From contig CM060121.1 in assembly GCA_030522415.1 (NCBI GenBank), positions 11,481,976 through 11,545,975 of the forward strand: a stretch of DNA of 64,000 bases, in the 5' to 3' direction. The stretch's first letter is position 1. Each line of letters opens with the position of its first letter. This document shows positions 30,720-42,729 of this stretch, one piece after another. A model generated the notes under the pieces. The model saw only the letters and a program-made list of their open reading frames with translations, ran no database searches and was not told where the DNA came from. Source of the DNA: Channallabes apus (lineage: Eukaryota; Chordata; Actinopteri; Siluriformes; Clariidae). The position numbers and the translations under genes are program-made.

Positions 30720-33700
30720 TTTTTTTTTTTTTTTTTATTTATCATCACATGCATAATACATAAAGCATTTCAACAAAACCCATCCAAAATTCCTTTTAGT
30801 GTCTTTAGATATTTCTAATATACAAAAGTAAAAATTGTTTTTCTTTCCAACACATTACATTAACTTTATGTACCTTCAATTATACATCTGAAAACATGTC
30901 CTATGATCATATAATTCATTTCTATCAATGTTTTAAAACTAAAAAATAATAAAACCTTAAACTAAGCTTTAAAACCATTTAAACTAATCTCTCAACACAC
31001 TTCCAATTCATGATTAATTGAAATTACTTAAACAAGATTTTCTGCATATTTTGTTACAACATCAATCATCATGTCACAAATCTCATTTTCTAGCACGTAT
31101 TTTCTTAGTTCTCTCTTTATCTGTTTCATTTTGTTCCTAAAAATTGGCCAAACCTCCACATATCTTTTCTCATACCTCACAATATTTCTCCTAACCCATA
31201 TGGCCTGTCTTGCTACTGCCAGAATAAAGTTAAAAGCCTTTAAGTTACATTTTTTATTTTCTACTCCAAACAGAAATAATCTTTCCCATTCTTTCCATGT
31301 TGTATTGTCATTAAAGCCTGTTTTTAAAATATTTTTTGCCATGCTTTTCATTTCTTTCATGAAGGCTTTTAACTTTTCACAGTAGAAAAACAGATGTAAC
31401 AACCCCTCGTCTTGTTGTCCACAAACTTGACATTTCATCTCATCATCTAATCTTGCCTTACATAATCGCATTCTGGTTAATATTGTATTATGTCTCAATA
31501 AAAATTTTAAATCTTCTAGAATTGGTTCTAAGTATTTTATTCTTAAGTTTCCCCATAGATGTTTTTCTTCCAACCCTTCATATCTAATTTTCCAGAATGT
31601 ATTTGCAACAGGTTTCACAAAAGCCATTGTTCTAAAAGCAACATAAAAATCTCTCACCTTACATTCTCCTATCAATGTCTTTTCTCCAGTTGTCTTTTTA
31701 AAATATATGGTTGGTTGTTCTATTCCAATGTCTTCCTGTTTGTCATCTATCTTTTTAATCCATTCTTTGGGTATATTGTTTTTAATTGTGTCATATTGTT
31801 CCGATAATTTTTTCCTGCCTTCCTCCTCACTTCCCTCTGTCAGTGTATCTATTATTGCTTGCAGAGGCAGAAATCCTTCTTTCACTTCATATAGTATATC
31901 TTTTATCTGTCTTAATCCATTTTTCCACCATTTTTTATAAAATATAAACTTTTCACCATTCATGATATTCATGTTATTAAATATTGGCTGATTCAACATC
32001 TGCTTTCTTCCATTTGGTAAAACTGTTACATTATCAAACATTTCAGCCCATGCTTCTAAAACCTCTTGATAAAATCTTGGTATATTTTTTGTGATATCTC
32101 TGTTAGTTTTCATCCATAAAATGCTTTCTCCCATAGTAAAGTCTCCACACTTTTTAATATAATACTTCATCACCTTTTTCCATGTTTCTGTTTTTTTTTA
32201 TATCTAAGAATTTTTTCATAGTTTTTGCTCTTGCACTCTTCATTCTTAATAAAATATCTGCTAATCCTAGTCCTCCTTCTTCCACTCCCCCAATTAGTGT
32301 ATCATAAGCAATTTTCTTTCTCCCTTCTCCCCATAAAAAATGCAGCACACAACTTTTGAATCTTTTAAAAACCCATTGAGGCAATGAGGTTACGCTCAGA
32401 ACATACCACATCTTGGATACTAGCAGAGCATTCACTATTATAACTTTTCCCTTTAAGGTTAGGAATCTCCCCTTCCAAAAGTTTAGTCTTTTCTCTATTC
32501 CTTTTAATACTCTTTCCCATAATAGATCATTAGCTTTTTCTTCATTTAATCCTATGTCAATTCCTAATATTTTAACACTATCTTTATTTTCCTTAAATGG
32601 TATGTTTTGAGGTAAGCCTTCTACCCCTGACAGCCTCATACATTCACTTTTTTCAACATTCACTTTTGCTCCTGACCCTTTACAGTATTTTTCTAAAATC
32701 CTCATTGCCTGCTCGACACTGTGTGTTCTCTACCAACACCGTTGTATCATCCGCATATTGATATATGGGTTCACTTCTAAAATCTTCAATCATTATTCCC
32801 TTTATTCTTCTCTCCGCCTTCATGGCTAGACCAAGCGGCTCTGCCGTAAGTGTGTACAGCAGTGCAGATAGGGGGCATCCCTGCCTGATTGATCTTGTTA
32901 ATTTAAAACATTCTGTTATGAACCCATTACACTTGACACATGCCACAATATCTGTATATAAAATTCTAATCCATTTTTTTAAATTATCACCAAAACCATA
33001 CTTTTCAATTAATCCAAATAAATATTCATGCTCTACTGTCAAAAGCTTTTTCTAAATCTAAACTGACTAAGTATCCCCCTTTCCCTTTTTCTTTTAGGTA
33101 CCGTAAAGTGTCCCGTATGTTACGTATTGTGTCTGCTATATCTCTTCCTTCGACAGCGTATGCTTGAGTAGTTTTTATTATTTCTGGTAAAACCATCTTT
33201 AAACGATTGGCTAAAATTTTTGACAATTTTAATATCCACATTTAGTAATGTTATTGGCCTAAAATTTTTTAAATCATTTTCTTCCCCCTTTTTCTTATAT
33301 ATTAATTTAATTGTCCCTATCTTCATTGATTCGCTTAATTCTTTCCTCATAAATATCTCATCATAAATTTGTTTCAGCATCGGTATTAGGATTCTTTTAA
33401 ATCTTTTATAAAATTCACTTGTGAGTCCATCTAAACCCGGACTTTTCCCATTACTCAGCTGTCCTATCACTCTGTCTATTTCTTCCTCTGTTATTTCTTC
33501 CTCACATATCTGTCTATTTTCTTGTTATTTTTTCAGTAATTTGTTGAAATAAAAACTCTCTATGAATTTCATCTGTTCCTCTGCTTCTAAATAAATCTTC
33601 ATAAAACCCCTTTACTGATTTTAAAATTCCATCCTTTTCCTTTTCTATCGTTCCATCTTTTCTGACGATTTCCTTTATTTCCTGTGCCTTCTGTCTGCTC

Positions 33701-34620
33701 TTTTCCAGGCCAAAAAAGAATTTTGTACATCGTTCTCCTTCTACCGTGTATTTCGCCTTACTCCTTAGCATCGCTCCCTTACATTTCTCTTCTTCTACTT
33801 TGTTTAATTTATCTCTGAGCACCAACATTTCCTCTATTTTACCTTCACTTTTATTTATTTTATCTATTTCCTGGTTCAGTTTATTCCTTATTTCTTGCTC
33901 TTCTTTTCTTTTGCTCTTCTGTATTATTTTACTATGTCTGATTGAAAATTGTTTTATGTCATATTTAACATTATCCCACCAAATTCTTTTCTCTTCTTCA
34001 AACAGCACATTTGTTTTATTCCATTCAATTATATTTTTTATGGTGTTACAATAGAATTTATCTTTTAAAATTTCGCTATTTAAAATCCATGTCCCTGGCC
34101 CTCTCTCTATTTTAGTTAAATCTATATTTATGAATAAGAAGCTATGATCACTAAATGTTGTATTCTCATAGAAGGCATTCTTTGTTTTGTTTATAATCTT
34201 CGTACATACAGTAACATCATATCTATTCTACTTTGTTTCATTATACCTTGTACTATTTGTTTTCTTGAAAACACTTTAATTTCTCTGTTCCTATCTCTCC
34301 ACACATCTACTAGTTTAAAATCTATCATTATTTTCTTTAGTTCATTTCTCCCCTGATCTGATTTAAAAACCATTCCATCCCCGATATCTATTTTATCCAT
34401 TACTGTGTTAAAATCTCCTATTAAAATTGTATTCTTTTCTATTTTCAGACTTGATGCTATTTCTTTAAAAAACTCCTTCTTTTCTTTGTCTTCATTTGGT
34501 GCATGTACGTTATATATGTAAGTCTTTTCTTTTTCTATTTCCACTTCAATTGCAATTAGTTTACCCCTTGTGTCACTCATGATAACTTTCCCGTTTTCAC
34601 ATACTCCTCTTTTTATATAC
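30720..34620 (-). mobile_element. 5S-targeting LINE, family 2 copy 2 (truncated at an assembly gap)
   Basis: The 3' UTR and ORF2 are colinear with 5022-8870. Similarity stops near 34615 inside the endonuclease, where AT-rich repeats begin before a gap. The 5' end and ORF1 are not in the assembly. Confidence 0.88.
31028..34620 (-). pseudogene. LINE ORF2 (endonuclease end, reverse transcriptase), family 2 copy 2
   Basis: A 381-codon C-terminal frame (31028-32173) includes the knuckle CQVCGQQDEGLLHLFFYC and is intact where copy 1 has three breaks. Upstream are QYADDTTVLV, RSIRQGCPLSALLYTL and the GDFNTVMDKIDIG segment. Motif A is damaged: the Arg-Val of AFDRVEHEY is lost through a small deletion near 33035. 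Several other frame breaks remain. Confidence 0.86.
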
Positions 34621-34634
34621 AGCAATCAATAATA

Positions 34635-34640
34635 AATAAA

Positions 34641-34672
<32 letters not shown>

Positions 34673-34713
34673 TTATTTATTACTTTTTATATACAGCAAT
34701 AAATAAATCCTCA
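34635..34713. repeat. ATT microsatellite and short duplication at gap edge
   Basis: A TTA repeat is followed by a second copy of TTTTTATATACAGCAAT (first copy at about 34611). It may be an assembly-edge artefact. Confidence 0.6.
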
Positions 34714-34913
34714 NNNNNNNNNNNNNNNNNNNNNNNNNNNNNNNNNNNNNNNNNNNNNNNNNNNNNNNNNNNNNNNNNNNNNNNNNNNNNNNNNNNNNNN
34801 NNNNNNNNNNNNNNNNNNNNNNNNNNNNNNNNNNNNNNNNNNNNNNNNNNNNNNNNNNNNNNNNNNNNNNNNNNNNNNNNNNNNNNNNNNNNNNNNNNNN
34901 NNNNNNNNNNNNN
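34714..34913. other. Assembly gap, 200 N
   Basis: A run of exactly 200 N, a conventional placeholder, so the true distance is unknown. The 5S array is on the left and unrelated nested transposons are on the right; their adjacency is not proven. Confidence 0.99.
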
Positions 34914-35199
34914 TGCATTAAGTGTGTCCATGCTATCTTAAATATAGTTATACCGTAGCCTGACATGTAGTTCTTCAAAACTAAACCAAAACCCGGAGTG
35001 GATCCATACCGGAGTGATAACAAAACGCTTAGAGTGGAGAGAGGAACGTGCAGTCGCTCCACTCCAGGCTTTGATCACATCCTCCTCAGCAGGCTGAACA
35101 CACTGTCTTTCCTTAATTTAAGACCCATGTAAGCCTATATATACACAGCATTAAAATTATGAAAAGTGAATTTTAAACATTAAGGACAGGCGGAACAGT
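34914..35199. other. Unassigned sequence before the BEL element
   Basis: No coding frame or repeat that I recognise. Confidence 0.4.
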
Positions 35200-35244
35200 G
35201 TGATTGACGGAAATCCATCGTAACGACGGAGAACTTTAATCCCT

Positions 35245-36219
35245 GTGATTACAATGAAGAATGCCGGTACATTAGCTGTTAGTGCTTTCACTAAGCCGTG
35301 CGCCAATTGTAAAAAGGACCATATCTTAGAAGAGTGCATAAAATTCAATGATCAGACACACAAAGACAAAGTAGAATTCTTAAAAAAGAATGGATTCTGT
35401 TTTGGATGTTTAAGAAAGGGTCATTTGTGGAAAGACTGTACCAGAAAAATTATATGTTCATTATGTTCAAAGCCACATCCTCGCATGCTGCACATAGCAG
35501 TGCAAGACACGGCGCAGTTAGCCACAAGCGCCAACGAAAACGAAACTGAAGGTGACAAAAAAAATATACCACCTGCAGTGAGTCACGAATCAAATGCCCT
35601 CACTGGGGCTGGAGGTAATTGCATCCTCCCCATAGTACTGGTTAAAATAAAGTCCAAGAAAGGTGACAAAATTGCAGAAGTGTATGCATTTATAGACCAA
35701 GGTAGTTCCGCCACATTCTGTACAGAGTCGTTAGCAAGGCGATTAAATGTACAAGGCAGAAGAGTTAAAATACTGCTGAGCACCATGAACTCCACAAAAC
35801 TTGTAGAAAGTTACATGCTCAATGATTTGGAGATTAGTCGCCTGGAAGAAAATACCTTTATTGAACTTCCCAACGTGTTTACACAAAAGAATGTCCCAGC
35901 TACAGTGGAAAGTATTCCACAACAGCACGACATCGACCAGTGGTCCTACCTTAGCGATGTAAAGTTGCCCCAGATTAGCGCTGGAATCGAAATTCTCATA
36001 GGAAATAAAGAGCACAAACTCCTAGAACCACGGCAAGTAATCAATAGCAGGCATGAAGGGCCATACGCGGTGCAGAATGCTCTCGGATGGACTGTGAACG
36101 GGCCTCTCCGAGAACCTGATGAACCAGTGAGCGTTACAGTTAACAGAACCTCCATTGAAAGTGTAGAACAAATGCTGATACAGCAGTTCAACCACGATTT
36201 TCCCCGAACGAAATTGTGA
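35245..36219 (+). pseudogene. BEL gag C-terminus and protease
   Basis: An open frame of 324 codons. Residues about 14-75 carry cysteine/histidine knuckles (CANCKKDHILEEC, CFGCLRKGHLWKDC, then CSLCSKPHPRMLH). Residues about 125-240 resemble the BEL aspartic protease, with the catalytic-type FIDQGSSATFC; IEILIGNKEHKLLEP follows. The frame ends at 36219. Codons for SQEDYQFLDSV still follow, but the RT is deleted. The N-terminal two thirds of gag is absent. Confidence 0.82.
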
Positions 36220-36324
36220 TGATAAGGCCGAGTGGTCACAGGAAGACTATCAGTTTCTAGATTCCGTCAAAATCTTTCACATGCCCAATAACCAAAGATA
36301 CAGCCCTGCGGATGGACTCACACA

Positions 36325-37705
36325 TTGCGCATGATGGGGAACTCTCGTGTAGCAACTCTGAAACAAACCACAATTCCACGAATGGAATTGACGGCGGCAG
36401 TGATCGCTGTAAAAAATTACAAAATGTTGAGAGAGCAACTAGAATTGAAATTACTAGACTCGATGTTATGGACTGACATTACAACTGTTTTGAGATACAT
36501 TGACAATAAAACACTTTGTTTAAAACCTTTGTGGCCAACAGAATTGCCACTATAAAAGAGTCAACCAAGACAAAGCAATGGAGGTATGTCAATACCTGAA
36601 AAAACCCAGCTGATTCTGCGTCCAGGGGGGCATACTGTGAAAAGTGCATGAGAAACGTCACCTGGATCCACGGCCCCTCCTTTCTTAAAGAAGCAGAGTG
36701 TAACTGGCCTGAAAATATTCATGACACATCGATGAAAGAAAATGATGATGAAATTAAGCTCTCAGCTTCAGTGAACATTGTGAGCACTATAAGGCACAGA
36801 CGCATTGAGTAAATTGATTAATTATCACTCCGATTGGCACAAGTTAAAAAGATCCGTTGCCTGGATTCTTCGCATCAGAGACACGCTCAAAAAAAAAACT
36901 GAAAGGGTCAAAACACAAGTAGATAACCCAAAGACAGAAAATCACAAGTCTCTAACAAGAGCAGAAAACAAAATCATTAAGTTCACTCAAAGACAAAATT
37001 TTAAGGAAGAAAATTCTCATGTTGCAAAAGGGTAAAGCAGCAGCAGAATTCAAACAGGGATTTCCCACACAGCCAAAACGCAAGGCATCTGTAAAAAAAA
37101 AAACAGTCCAAACTGGACCCAGTACTACAGGATGGATTGCTGAGATTGCATGTCCGCAATGCCAGAGCACGTTAAACACCCAGTCATTGTACCTAAAGAC
37201 TCACATATTGTAACATTAATATTAAGAGAAGTTCATGAAAAGATTGGACACAGTGGCAGTTTCTCTCCAGGTGTGTGATATGCAGAAAGACTAGAGCTAA
37301 AACATGTGAGCAAAGAATGTCAGAACTGCCAAGTGATAGAATAACACCAGATGACCCACCCTTTACTAATGTGGGAGTAGACTACTTCGGATCCTTCGAG
37401 GTCAAACATGGCAGAAGTAACGTTAAGAGATACTATATGGCATACTTTTCACTTGTCTGACAACAAGAGCCGTGCACATTGAAATTGCTCATTCACTTGA
37501 CACAGACTCTTGTGTGAATGCCATGCGACACTTTATAAGCAGGAGAGGTCAGGTGTCAGTTATGAGAAGTGACAATGGAACAAACTTCATAGGCGCTGAG
37601 ACTGAACTGCGTGAGGCAATCCAGCAATGGAATCAGTCACGAATTGAAAGCTTCCTCACTCAATCCACCTTCTGGATCTCACTTTGGTGGAGTATGGGAA
37701 AGACA
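36325..37705 (+). pseudogene. BEL RNase H, connection and integrase (first part)
   Basis: SRVATLKQTTIPRMELTAAV and WTDITTVLRYI mark the BEL RNase H. The connection contains LINYHSDWHKLKRSVAWILR. The integrase starts with CRKTRAKTCEQRMSELP, then PPFTNVGVDYFGSFEVKHGR with the first catalytic Asp, HIEIAHSLDTDSCVNAMR, and MRSDNGTNFIGAE with the second Asp. Frames change many times. The coding sequence stops at W-E-R, where the inserted element begins. Confidence 0.82.
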
Positions 37706-38210
37706 CCCAAGTAAAAAAAAAGTATGCTAAGTATATTAAATCCTAGCATGCCAAAGCATACTTAAATGTACTTGCTCCAGACTAATGACTAGTATACTTG
37801 AAGTTTGCTATTTTGGAACAACTAATTTTGTACTAAGTGTATTTAAGTTGTAATTAAATTGTACAAAAGCACAATTTTAAGTGTATTAAGTATACTTTTG
37901 TGTGCTAAAGTGGAACAACTTTAAGTATACTTTAGTACACTTAAAGTATATGGCTGTGTGTGTACTAACGTACATACCTGACAGTATTATTAATACAATT
38001 TAAGTATATATTTAATGTATTATAAGTACATTACAGCTATTTTTACTGTATTACAAATACATGATTAATATACTATGAGTATATTCTTATCGCAGCAGTA
38101 GCATGCTGTTACACTTCTGGCCAATTACAAATACTAAAAAAGTACACTTTGTGGTTAATACAAATATACTTTATTGTATCATACAGTACACACAACCTTC
38201 TATAATACTG

Positions 38211-38478
38211 GAGCGTTTTTCCGCCCTAGCAGGGAACTTCGAGGACGAGTGAGTTTGGTGGCTACACAATGTAATGACACACCTATTCAGCTATTAGCTA
38301 GAACTGGAGAACGGTAGCAGAATGCAGCACATACACACATATAGATAGCACACATGTACACATACTCAAACTTGGCCGAAGCCACTAACCTAAACACACG
38401 TCTCAAACAGGGTGAACACAAAAAGAACACCTGCCGCAAGGCACGACGGTCGCAAACCGCAGCCCCGCCCACGCCGCA
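38211..38478 (-). repeat. Inner 268-bp GC-rich insert of element A (solo-LTR-like)
   Basis: It is flanked by ATACTG on both sides (38205-38210 and 38479-38484). In minus orientation it starts TGCGGCGTGGGCGGGG. Its composition is unlike the AT-rich host element. The same insert is at 49769-50069 in copy B, so it was present before the copies separated. Confidence 0.5.
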
Positions 38479-38712
38479 ATACTGTATTGCAAATGTGTTA
38501 CCAGTACATTAAGTGTTTAAGATATGCTAAATGCATTTTCTACAATATAACATGTTTTTGAAAAGCATTACATGAGTAATTATGAGGCAGATTTTATTCA
38601 TGAGTTCAGCAGATTTAATTTGCACAAGGTTACAAAAAAGCACTACTATAGTTTATTTGTGCTCAACAAAAGTCAGGTTGTCTCACAAACACACAAACTA
38701 AAATATAAACTG

Positions 38713-38834
38713 GTGTGTGAACACAGACAGACATTAGTATTAGAATCTACAGGTACAGTATTAGTTTAAACCCGGTGTGTGAACACAGACAGACATTAGT
38801 ATTAGAATCTACAGGTACAGTATTAGTTTAAACC
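38713..38834. repeat. Tandem duplication of about 61 bp
   Basis: Two nearly identical units starting GGTGTGTGAACACAGACAGA lie side by side. Copy B has the corresponding two units near 49400-49530. Confidence 0.8.
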
Positions 38835-39776
38835 TGGTGTGTTGATTCTGTTACATAGAGACTGAAAACAGGCCGAGAGCTACAGAGCCATTATACCACA
38901 AGCAAAGTACATAACACATTAACAACAACACATAAGACAATACAAACCATAGATTAAAGTATGTACTTAATTTAAAACCGTTAAATTTACCTTATGCCGA
39001 TGAAAATAAAATAATAACGATACGAACTAACGCACGCGATGATGCACCGTCAGCCGTTAATTCAAACTAGAAGTGGAGAACTGGGTAGCCAATCAGAGAA
39101 CGGACAGTCCGAATCTGCCCGCCTCCAGCCTCTGATTGGTTGGTGGGGCGCTGTCTAGTCTCCAGTTGGCTGGAATAGTCGCAAAGTTTTACAACCCTGC
39201 TGCAGTTGGTGTGTCGTTTTATGACAGTGAGTGGACAGAAGAGTGAGGAGTAAAAACATAAATTACCTTGAACGGCAAAAGTTATTTTCAGCGCGCAGGA
39301 ACAAGTTTGAGATCGCGCGCGCGAGGGAGAGATTCAGCGTGCAAAAACGAGTCTAAAAGCGCACGAGAGAGTAGTGCACTGCATATAAGTACATACTGAG
39401 ACTACCGTATATTAAAATTTGTATTCTAATATATACTTTCTGTACATTTGTACAATGATTATTTCGAGCATATTTTTTTTAAAAATATACCAAAAATATA
39501 TTGAAAAACAAGTTTAAATAAGTATACTTTGGAAATTAGACCAGCCTTTCACTTAAAGTATATTTTCCAATAATATATCTTTGGAACGTGTACTATAATA
39601 CAATTATTTTTAAGTATATTTAAAGTTTAATTCCAAAATTTGGTAAAAGCATGATGTTAGTATACTTTTTATATATTACCTGATGGTACAACTTTTTGTT
39701 AGTATATTAGCAGTGTATTATCGAGGATTTCAATATATTTGTAATACACTAAAGTCCTTTTTTTTTTTCACTGGGG

Positions 39777-40298
39777 CAGATCAGGTCAGTTAGAACGATC
39801 TTGAGATCAGTACTGAAAGAACAAACATTAACTGATGAGAGCCTGCATACATTCATGTGGGAGGTAGAAGTGATAATGAATAACCGACCCCTCACTACTG
39901 TCTCGGAAGATCCCACAGATCTGGAAAATCTGACACCAAACCTGCTGATGAAAAAACAGCCAAACCTGCCCTTTTCAAAAAGGAAGACATCTATGCACGT
40001 CGCAGGTGGAAGCAGATTCAGTACCTATCAGACCTGTTTTGGAAGCGATGGGTGCGTGAATACTTGCCCTTCCTCCAGGAACGTCAAAAATGGTTTCAAG
40101 AGAGAAAAAACCTTTCGATTGGAGACATAGTTTTAATAATTGATGAGTCTTCTCCAAGAAATTCATGGGTCATGGGAAGAATCACAAAAGTGTTCCCCGA
40201 CAAAAGGGGACTTGTGAGTCGTGTGTGAGTCAAAACTAAGAGCAACACCCTGGAAAGACCCATTGACAAGCTGTGCCTCATATGTGAAAAGGACTGTT
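39777..40298 (+). pseudogene. BEL integrase (second part)
   Basis: It resumes with Q-I-R-S-V-R and continues through [20 protein letters not shown], which carries the third catalytic acid (Glu of [13 protein letters not shown]), then a DxD-type region and the C-terminal [16 protein letters not shown]. Frameshifts near 39960 and 40110, and a stop near 40228, disable it. Confidence 0.82.
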
Positions 40299-40373
40299 AA
40301 ATGTGTCATAATCTGTTATGGAATTTGATACGCAAATATAAACACCTGAGATAAATATTATACACTTAAAGAT

Positions 40374-42679
40374 TTGAAACATTTTGGAAGGTTTCATCAT
40401 ATTGAGACTGTGTCTGTTCCCCGATCTAAGCAAAAATGTAGTAAGACTCAGAAAGTCTGTTTCAATAATCTAATTAACATAAAGACCACAAACTCCGATC
40501 ATACTGAATGCGCAGCCGGCACCTCTGATCTGAAGCTAGGATTGTTAAATATTAGATCTCTCGCATCAAAAGCAGTTATTGTTAATGAAATTATCACAGA
40601 TCAGGCGTTTGATATACTCTGTTTAACATGGGTTAAACAGGATGAGTATGTAGCTCTAAATGAAGCTAGTCCTCCTGGATACAGCTACATACACCAGCCT
40701 CGGTTAACTGGTAGAGGAGGAGGCGTCGCAGTTATTCATAATGATAATCTGTCTATCGTACAAAAACACGGACATAAATTTAACTCATTTGAAATTCTCT
40801 ATAGTAACATAAGTCTATTTAAGTATATTAAATCAGCTCAGTCGATTCCACTAATTATAATTTACAGACCTCCAGGGCCGTATTCTGAATTTCTTAGTGA
40901 ATTTGCAGATTTCATCTCAGACCTGGTCGTTTCTGTAGACAAAGTGTTAATTGCTCGAGATTTTAACATTCATTTTGAGAATCCAGAAGACCCTCTGAGA
41001 ACAGCATTTATGTCCATACTGGACTCCGTAGGCGTAAATCAGTGTGTAGTAGGACCCACTCATAAAGCAGGTCACACTTTAGATTTAGTAATATTCTTCA
41101 ATTTCACTGTCTGAAGTTATCTCAGATCACTATCTTGTCTCCATTCAAGTGTGTCACAGTGATAATGTACGCACAGCACCGCGCTACCGTATTAAACGTA
41201 CATTCACATCAACTACCACACAGAGTTTTATCAGTAATCTCCCAGAGTTACCAACTTCGATTAGGCCACCGTCTGACCCCACAGAACTCGATCAGGCGAC
41301 TGAATATTTAGAGTCGACACTTCGTTGTACCTTAGATAATGTAGCTCCAGCTAAAAGAAAAATTATTAGAGATAAGAAACTCGCTCCCTGGTATAACGAT
41401 CACACGCGCACTTTAAAACAGACTGCTCGGAAATTAGAGCGTAAATGGCGTCAAACTAAATTGTTGGTATTTCAAATAGCATGGAAAGAGAGCATCCTGA
41501 ACTATAGGAAAGCTCTTAGTGTAGCTAGATCAACATATCTCTCCACTCTTATAGAAGAAAATAAAAATAATCCTAGATTTTTATTTAATACCATAGCCAA
41601 ATTAACCAGAAATAAGACCACTACAGAAATCTCCACAACAACATCATGCAATAGTGAGGACTTCATGAACTTTTTTAATAATAAAATTGTAAATATCAGG
41701 CATAAAATTGAGGCTTTGAAACCAAAAAATGTAATTGATACAGATGTTAACCTAGCCATGTCAGATTCAAACCTAGAATACTTTACTCCTCTTGAAGAGA
41801 ATGAACTAATTTCACTCATCTCTTCTGCAAATTCATCAACCTGTATATTAGATCCTATACCGACACATTTTCTTAAACAGATACCAGTACCAGTAATAAC
41901 AGAACCGCTGTTGAGAATAATTAATTCCTCACTCAGCATTGGTTATGTTCCAAAATCTTTTAAAGTAGCAGTTATCAAACCAATAATTAAGAAACCTGAC
42001 CTCGACCCCTGTCAGCTGTCCAATTACAGGCCAATATCAAACCTCCCCTTTATCTCTAAGATTCTGGACAAGATAGTAGCGGAGCAGCTATGCTCATATC
42101 TACATAGAAATGGCATACATGAGCTGTATCAGTCAGGATTTAGGCCTCATCACAGCACAGAAACAGCACTCGTTAAAGTAGTAAATGACCTCCTATTGGC
42201 CTCTGATCAGGGTTGTGTAACTATGCTTGTATTACTCGACCTCAGTGCAGCTTTTGACACTATTGATCATGCTATTCTTCTTCACAGATTAGAAAATGTA
42301 GTAGGAATTAAGGGTACAGCCCTCTCCTGGCTCAGATCCTATTTGACCGATCGTTATCAGTATGTAGACTTAAATGGTGATTATTCTGCATGTTCTCTAG
42401 TGGAGTTTGGCGTTCCGCAGGGTTCAGTTTTAGGCCCACTGCTTTTTTCCCTTTACATGCTTCCTCTGGGCAACATAACATAACATGCCTACTTCAGTCA
42501 AAGGATGCAGGCTGCTTATCAGTACCGCATATTATGAAATACTCTGGGGGCAGAGCTTTTTCTTACAAAGCCCCAAAATTATGGAATAGTCTTCCAAATA
42601 GTGTTTGGGACTCAGCCACAGTCTCAGTGTTTAAGTCTAGGCTCAAAACCTTTTTATTTAGCCAAGCATTTTTGTAAAT
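40374..42679 (+). pseudogene. L2 LINE ORF2 (endonuclease and partial reverse transcriptase), copy 1
   Basis: Endonuclease motifs are LGLLNIRSLASKA, RGGGVAVIH, a degenerate ARDFNIHFENPED and ISDHYLVSI. The motif usually CLTETW reads CLTW: six bases carrying the catalytic Glu are missing. After a frameshift near 41115 comes the RT with [37 protein letters not shown], motif [17 protein letters not shown] and motif [20 protein letters not shown]. Motif C is deleted, and the frame resumes with the C-terminal GGRAFSYKAPKLWNSLPN. Confidence 0.86.
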
Positions 42680-42729
42680 AGATTTGCCATAAGGTAAAGG
42701 AGCAGATATGGGGGACTCATGGACATAGA

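Larger units (their letters stand above)
37706..39776 (-). mobile_element. Non-autonomous AT-rich DNA element, copy A
   Basis: The boundaries are defined by the interrupted BEL integrase: removing 37706-39776 and one CA restores the codons W-E-R-Q-I-R. The ends are CCCAAGTAAAAA and, inverted, CCCCAGTGAAAAA. A CA dinucleotide is repeated on both sides. Both arms are crowded with AGTATACTT-like palindromic motifs. No transposase is visible. A second copy in opposite orientation is at 48434-54500. I cannot assign a superfamily. Confidence 0.78.
35200..40298 (+). mobile_element. BEL/Pao LTR retrotransposon remnant, split by a DNA element
   Basis: From left to right are the end of gag with zinc knuckles, an aspartic protease, a large deletion that removes the reverse transcriptase, part of RNase H, the connection, and an integrase split at 37705/39777 by a 2.07 kb element. 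Neither LTR is recognised. The right end meets an L2 LINE at about 40.3 kb. Confidence 0.85.

Noticed and set aside
38713..38834. CRISPR-like or satellite array
   Set aside because: Only two units of 61 bp, directly adjacent and without spacers; it is a simple tandem duplication.
40374..41114. Possible host gene
   Set aside because: The product has the L2 endonuclease motif order and continues into an L2 reverse transcriptase after a frameshift.
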